From: UBA7672 sp036733305
GTDB taxonomy: Bacteria; Pseudomonadota; Alphaproteobacteria; Caulobacterales; Hyphomonadaceae
Length of the DNA stretch: 64,000 bases
Direction: 5' to 3'
Assembly: GCA_036733305.1 (NCBI GenBank)
Contig: DAINAT010000001.1
Location: forward strand, 62,001-126,000
The stretch's first letter is position 1. Every line of letters begins with the position of its first letter. A program made the position numbers and the translations under genes. Positions 59,804-64,000 of this stretch are shown in pieces. The notes under the pieces are model-generated. The model was given only the letters and a program-made list of their open reading frames with translations. It had not been told where the DNA came from and did not search any database.

Positions 59804-61285
59804 TCATCCTGCACGCAGGTTCAGCGAGAATGACGTTCCGTCAGGCCCGCTCGCAATCATCGACAGCTCGCCCCCCATGCCCCGCGCAAGCTCTCGCGCA
59901 ATCGCCAGCCCGAGCCCCGTGCCGCCATCTGATCCGGCCTTTGAAAACGGTTGAAATAGCTTGGTGATCACCAGCCGCGGTATGCCCGGACCATTGTCGG
60001 TGATGACCAGCGTAACGATGTCGCCAGAAGCTGACCGGCTCGCCTCCGCCGTGATCAGGCCAGCGTCATAGCCGGTTGGGCGGCCGGTAATCGCTCTGGA
60101 CGCGTTCCTCACGAGGTTGGTGATGATGCGGTGCAAATGATCGCTGTCCGCCATGACTGCTAGGCTCTCATCGCAGGTCACGCGCACAGTCACTCCGGGC
60201 CAACCCGCAATTCCCTCCGCCATCGCCTCGTCGATTGCAGACCTGAACGGCTCGCTGCGCAGATTTGGCAGCGGCGTCTCCGAACGTCCGTATTTCAGCG
60301 TCGCCTCTGCCAGCGTGATCGACCGCTGGATCGCCCGCTCCAGCCGCGGCGCTGCATCGCGCACCAGAGGATCGTTCGAATCCGCCAACCCATCCGAAAG
60401 CACCTGCGCCGCCGAGAGCGAGTTGCGCAGGTCGTGGCTGATCTTCGCCACCGCCTCGCCAAGGTCCGCCAGCCGCTTCCGCTGCCGCAACGCCTGCGAC
60501 ACCGTCTTCTGCATTGTCTCCAGCGCAGCCGTCACACGGCGTATCTCATCGCTCTGCCCATAGGGCAGCTTGATCTGCGTCGCCTCGGGCGCCTCTGAGA
60601 AGCGCGTCACCGAATCCGCAATTCCCTGCATTGGCCGCACGATCAATCGGTAAACAGTCACATAGACGATCGCTCCAGCCAGAACGGCAAAGAGCAGGGC
60701 GTTGAGAATGATCGCGCCCGATTGTGCAATCAGCGCCTCTCGCAACGTCGCCTCAGAGACCGTCACCTCCATCTCGTCATAAGGCGTCAGCTCCGGGTTG
60801 AACGACAGCCGCAGGTGCCGGTCCTCGCGCGCCGTGAAATGCGCAACCGTATCGGGAAACCACAGAGATCGGTCGCCCGGCCAGTCCATGCGCACGGGCG
60901 TTCCGGTAATCGGCTGTGAAGGCGCTAGGATCGTCTCGCGCCTGTCCTTGATGTCCGCGATGATCGACAGGATGAACAACCTGTCCCGCGCAATCCGCGA
61001 GAACTCGTTGCTCGCGCGATGCTCCGGGCTCGACTGTGCCGCCGCGGCGATCAGTTCGGCGACGTTAATGCGCCCAGCCAGCCACTCGTTGCGTCGCTCC
61101 GAAATCAGCAGCGGAAACAGCAGCACGACGATCAGCAACATCAGCCCGACTGTATAGAGCAGCAGCTGCCCCGCCACGCCGGTGAAGAAGCCCGATACCA
61201 TCGTCGCGCGCGAACCCTGCGCAGACGCAAGCGCAACGCCCGGCTCCGCTTCGCTCTCACGCGGCGTGTTCGACGTGTCAGCCAT
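59804..61285 (-). CDS. Sensor histidine kinase with HAMP domain
   Basis: A 493-aa membrane kinase. Helix 1 (YTVGLMLLIVVLLFPLLISE) and helix 2 (AIILNALLFAVLAGAIVYVT) enclose a periplasmic sensor of ~130 residues. Then follow HAMP (RPMQGIADSVTRFSEAPEAT), the HisKA motif VAKISHDLRNSLSAA with the phospho-His, and the ATPase boxes NLVRNASRA, ITDNGPGIP and GGTGLGLAIAR. ATG 61285 (MADTS) is taken over a start 13 codons upstream. It diverges from the OmpR-type regulator at 61558, its probable partner. Confidence 0.9.
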   Translation of the reverse strand: MADTSNTPRESEAEPGVALASAQGSRATMVSGFFTGVAGQLLLYTVGLMLLIVVLLFPLLISERRNEWLAGRINVAELIAAAAQSSPEHRASNEFSRIARDRLFILSIIADIKDRRETILAPSQPITGTPVRMDWPGDRSLWFPDTVAHFTAREDRHLRLSFNPELTPYDEMEVTVSEATLREALIAQSGAIILNALLFAVLAGAIVYVTVYRLIVRPMQGIADSVTRFSEAPEATQIKLPYGQSDEIRRVTAALETMQKTVSQALRQRKRLADLGEAVAKISHDLRNSLSAAQVLSDGLADSNDPLVRDAAPRLERAIQRSITLAEATLKYGRSETPLPNLRSEPFRSAIDEAMAEGIAGWPGVTVRVTCDESLAVMADSDHLHRIITNLVRNASRAITGRPTGYDAGLITAEASRSASGDIVTLVITDNGPGIPRLVITKLFQPFSKAGSDGGTGLGLAIARELARGMGGELSMIASGPDGTSFSLNLRAG

Positions 61286-61538
61286 ATGGCCACTCGTTTG
61301 CGGCCTACGCCGCACTCCTCCCATGTCGCAGGGCGCCCGTCTGACCGCGGACTATCAGTCTCCTCACGACGGCTTGAGCATGCCGTGGGGCGATTGCCCT
61401 GTCGAGCATGCAAACAAGTGTTTGGTTGGAAGCGGAAAACCTGAGACACTGTACTTACAGACGGAACCTGACGTCGCGTGCGCAAGCATCGCCCGTTTGG
61501 TTACCGCAAGAGCATCCGCTCAGGATGCCGGGACGGCC

Positions 61539-61547
61539 CAGGAGGAG
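61539..61547 (+). promoter_or_regulatory. Extended Shine-Dalgarno of response regulator 1
   Basis: CAGGAGGAG ends ten bases before ATG 61558. It is exactly complementary to CTCCTCCTG in the candidate small RNA at 58925-58933. Confidence 0.5.
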
Positions 61548-61557
61548 ATAATCAGGC

Positions 61558-62244
61558 ATGAAAGCCGAGCGGACGATTCTGCTTATTGAAGACGATACGG
61601 ATCTGCGCGAAGCGCTGGCCCGCCAATTCAATCTGCAGGAAGATTTCAAGGTCGAACACGCCGCCACCGCTGCGGAAGGCATCGACAAGGCAGAATCAAC
61701 GCGGCCCGATATCATCATCCTCGATGTCGAACTGCCCGACATGGATGGCCGCGACGCTTGCCGTCTCATCCGCAGGCACAAAGTCCTCGCCCCCATCCTG
61801 ATGCTGACGGGGCAGACGACCGACAGCGATGCAATCCTCGGTCTTGATGCAGGTGCGAACGACTACATCGCCAAGCCGGTCCGCTTTCCCGTTCTGCTCG
61901 CCCGCGTCCGCGCGCACATCCGCACGCACGAACAGAGCGACGACGCCTCCTTCCATCTCGGCCCGTACGAGTTCCGCCCGTCAGCAAAAGTGCTGATCGA
62001 TGAAGCGCAGCGGAAGATCAGGTTGACGGACAAGGAAACCGACATTCTTCGCCATCTTTACAAAGCCGGCGGCAAGCCCGTTCCGCGCGAGGAACTGATG
62101 GCGGAGGTGTGGGGCCACAACTCGCAAGCCACAACTCACACGCTTGAGACGCACATGTATCGCCTGCGCCAGAAGATCGAACCGAACCCCGGCGTGTCGC
62201 GCTTCCTCATCACGGAGGGCGGTGGCTACAGCCTCCAGCCGTGA
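61558..62244 (+). CDS. OmpR/PhoB-family response regulator 1
   Basis: A 228-aa regulator with receiver (LLIEDDTDLREA acidic pocket, phospho-Asp in IIILDVELPDMDG, switch Thr in LMLTGQTTD, Lys in YIAKPVRFP) and a winged-helix domain (TDKETDILRHLYKAGGKPVP, ETHMYRLRQKI). The start ATG has a full GGAGGAG. It diverges from the histidine kinase gene and is the probable target of its phosphate. It would bind direct repeats such as the GTAAC boxes nearby, but that is inference. Confidence 0.92.
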   Translation: MKAERTILLIEDDTDLREALARQFNLQEDFKVEHAATAAEGIDKAESTRPDIIILDVELPDMDGRDACRLIRRHKVLAPILMLTGQTTDSDAILGLDAGANDYIAKPVRFPVLLARVRAHIRTHEQSDDASFHLGPYEFRPSAKVLIDEAQRKIRLTDKETDILRHLYKAGGKPVPREELMAEVWGHNSQATTHTLETHMYRLRQKIEPNPGVSRFLITEGGGYSLQP

Positions 62245-62423
62245 TCCTATGCTCGCAACCGCACAACGTTAGCGTGCTCTTTTTCGCGCGCGCACAATCG
62301 TACTAATTTGATCAGGTTCTATCCAAATCTTCTTGCGTGGAAGCACGCGCGCCTCTTGCGCGTAAGCAATTTTCATCCTCAATAGCGTCACCAAACGAAC
62401 GTTAGGTTGATCGAGGTCCTGCC

Positions 62424-63152
62424 ATGGCTTTTCAGCAGACCATCTTCATCATTGATGGCGACGCCGCAGCTAACGAATTCCTTGCCCGACACTTTGAAGC
62501 GCACGAGTTCATCGTCCACACAGCCACCACGGCGGAGGAATGCCTCGCCATGGTGCGCACACAGCGCGCCGATCTGATCATCCTTGGTGTCGATCTGCCG
62601 GACATGGATGGCCGCGACACCTGCCGCCTTCTGCGCAAGCGCGGCCTGCTCACGCCGATCCTTATCGTCAGCGATCAGGGCTCGGATGCAGACACCATTC
62701 TCGGTCTCGACTCAGGCGGCAACGACTACATCGTCAAGCCGATCCGCTTCCCCAGCCTGCTCGCCCGCGTCCGTGCTCACCTGCGCACGTCGGAAGCCAG
62801 CTCCACCGCCGTCATCCGCATCGGCCTCTGCGAGTTCCAGCCGGCCGACCGCATCATCACCGGCCTCGATCGCCAGACGATCCAGCTCACGGAAAAGGAA
62901 ACGCAGGTCCTGCGCTATCTCTTCCGCGCCCGTGGTCGCGCGGTCAGCAAGCAGGAACTGCTCGTCGAAGTTTGGGGCTATTCGTCGAAGGTCAACTCGC
63001 ACACGGTCGAAACGCACGTTTATCGCCTGCGCCAGAAGATCGATAGCCTCTCGCAGGCCGGCTGCGTCCTGCGCACCGAAGAGAAGGGCTATAGCCTGTC
63101 GTCGTCCGTTCCCGGCCGCCAGGAATCCGCCTCTCAGATCGCAGCCGAATAG
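62424..63152 (+). CDS. OmpR-family response regulator 2, receiver lacks phospho-acceptor
   Basis: A 242-aa paralogue of the preceding regulator with the same order of motifs. The receiver has FIIDGDAAANEF in place of IEDDTD and IILGVDLPDMDG in place of ILDVELPDMDG: the phospho-acceptor Asp is Gly and one acidic-pocket residue is Gly. The Ser/Thr (LIVSDQGSD) and Lys (YIVKPIRFP) positions remain. The winged helix is intact (TEKETQVLRYLFRARGRAVS, ETHVYRLRQKI). GAGG lies before ATG. It is probably a phosphorylation-independent DNA-binding partner or antagonist of regulator 1. Confidence 0.88.
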   Translation: MAFQQTIFIIDGDAAANEFLARHFEAHEFIVHTATTAEECLAMVRTQRADLIILGVDLPDMDGRDTCRLLRKRGLLTPILIVSDQGSDADTILGLDSGGNDYIVKPIRFPSLLARVRAHLRTSEASSTAVIRIGLCEFQPADRIITGLDRQTIQLTEKETQVLRYLFRARGRAVSKQELLVEVWGYSSKVNSHTVETHVYRLRQKIDSLSQAGCVLRTEEKGYSLSSSVPGRQESASQIAAE

Positions 63153-63191
63153 CCAGATCGCAGCCGCACAGGTCGCCCCAACGCGGCACGA

Positions 63192-63226
63192 AAAAAGACC
63201 CCGGATCTCATCGATCCGGGGTTTTC
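63192..63226. terminator. Bidirectional rho-independent terminator
   Basis: ACCCCGGATC-TCATC-GATCCGGGGT (63198-63222), followed by TTTC and preceded by AAAAAAG. It serves both the plus-strand regulator gene and the minus-strand TonB receptor gene. Confidence 0.85.
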
Positions 63227-63275
63227 ATTTGCCAGGGAGTCCCGGCGCTGTCGCCAGCGCCGTTGTAGGCCACGC

Positions 63276-64000
63276 TCAGAACTTGAGTTGCAGTTCAACG
63301 CCCGCCCAGCGCGGCATGCGATACTGGTCGTTCTGCGTCATGCAGGATTCTGCGAGGAACCCATTCCCGCCATTGCCATTGGGCTGAATGGTCGTCGCCG
63401 CAGACGATCCGCAGAAGGCCAGCGTCTGCGGAATAACCCGCGCCGTGGAGGTCTGCGCGCCGCCGGCCGTAGTGGCCGCCGCCGTCGTGTCAGCGCGGCG
63501 CAGTCCCTGCGAACGGCCGTCGAACTGAAGGTCGTCGAACAGATTGTTGATGAAGCCGATGATCGTGAAATGCCCATCGGCCGACGTCCACAACGCGCGC
63601 ACATTCACCAGATCCCATTCCGGCGTCTTGTTGACGTCGCGATTGAAGATCGAGGAGTAGGTGCCGTCCTGCCAGTTATAGGATGCCGACGTCGTCAGCG
63701 AGCCCATCTCGGCGAGGTCGAACGTATAGAGTGCGTTCAACGAAACCTTGTTCTTGGGGCTGAAGGGAAGAATGTTGCCCTTCAGATCCTGGCCCACCTG
63801 GCCGTCAACCAGCAGGCCCGCTGCGTTGTAACGCGGGCTCACAACGGCGCCGCTCGGGGTCGCCCCGGGCAGGCGTGCAAGCGGGTCCGCGCTGTGCACC
63901 AGACCGTTGGCTTCCTTGATCTCCGGATTGGTGTAGCCGTAGTTGAGGAAGAGGCGGAACTCTTCCGTCGGCGCCCATGTCGTCTCAACCTCGAAGCCGG
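63276..64000 (-). CDS. TonB-dependent receptor, C-terminal part (5' end outside window)
   Basis: The last ~240 residues of a receptor barrel. The frame is open to the window edge and begins with GFEVETTWAPTEEFRLFLNY, a strand pattern of sphingomonad-type receptors (GFE-E-T-W-P-LR-). Then come YNAAGLLVDGQVGQDLKGN, FSPKNKVSLNALYTFD and VNVRALWTSADGHFTIIGFI, with a final W-AGVELQLKF. The internal methionine near 63899 is not a true start. It shares a bidirectional terminator with the response regulator 2 gene. Confidence 0.9.
   Translation of the reverse strand, partial: GFEVETTWAPTEEFRLFLNYGYTNPEIKEANGLVHSADPLARLPGATPSGAVVSPRYNAAGLLVDGQVGQDLKGNILPFSPKNKVSLNALYTFDLAEMGSLTTSASYNWQDGTYSSIFNRDVNKTPEWDLVNVRALWTSADGHFTIIGFINNLFDDLQFDGRSQGLRRADTTAAATTAGGAQTSTARVIPQTLAFCGSSAATTIQPNGNGGNGFLAESCMTQNDQYRMPRWAGVELQLKF

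Overview
The window looks like one continuous piece of a GC-rich alphaproteobacterial chromosome, probably of the Hyphomonadaceae/Caulobacterales type (inferred). The reasons are several large TonB-dependent receptors with sphingomonad/caulobacter-style signal peptides, an AlkK-like acyl-CoA ligase, CsoR, M48 and PepSY proteins, and dense operons with ATGA overlaps. I found no rRNA, tRNA, CRISPR array, phage or insertion sequence.

Layout. (1) 1-3.4 kb: the end of an OmpW porin gene, then a copper P-type ATPase divergent from its repressor csoR across two matched operator-like dyads. (2) 3.6-26.4 kb: a large catabolic region. A minus-strand operon (acyl-CoA ligase, Baeyer-Villiger-type monooxygenase, MFS carrier, NTF2-like protein, OYE-type reductase, second NTF2-like protein) diverges from a plus-strand operon (SDR, degenerate SDR, SMP-30 lactonase-like protein, two acyl-CoA dehydrogenases). 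Next come a third SDR, a frameshifted TonB receptor, an IclR regulator, an AlkK-like ligase, an odd crotonase/3HCDH hybrid, an enoyl-CoA hydratase and a second monooxygenase. Together these suggest uptake of an alicyclic or terpenoid/steroid-like compound, ring oxygenation to a lactone, hydrolysis, CoA activation and beta-oxidation. The substrate cannot be named from sequence. A dyad ATCAC-N4-GTGAT recurs about 80-100 bp upstream of several of these genes.

(3) 26.6-40 kb: a DUF305 plus LVIVD-repeat lipoprotein, an M48 protease, a LysR regulator, a 1037-aa TonB receptor, a secreted protein of unknown function, an alpha/beta hydrolase, a VOC protein and two related polytopic membrane proteins. 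(4) 40.1-45.5 kb: one 1778-aa protein made almost wholly of an eight-residue repeat (x-L-S/T-x-x-Q-I/V/L-x), with a higher-order period of 24 repeats in its middle. This is the most unusual object here. (5) 45.6-50.5 kb: a heavy-metal RND pump and adaptor with a small Cys/His-rich exported protein but no outer-membrane channel gene. (6) 50.6-54.9 kb: a four-gene operon (MFS, TetR, sugar-lactone oxidase-like flavoprotein, D-threonine-aldolase-like PLP enzyme) in which every junction overlaps. (7) 54.9-59 kb: a TonB receptor and a PepSY membrane protein bracketed by GTAAC direct repeats, followed by a candidate small RNA with an anti-Shine-Dalgarno tract and a very strong terminator. (8) 59-63.2 kb: a TetR regulator, a histidine kinase, its divergent OmpR-type response regulator, and a paralogous regulator that has lost its phospho-acceptor aspartate. 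The window ends inside another TonB receptor.

Limits: everything is read by eye. Family calls rest on recognised motifs, and no search or structure prediction was run.
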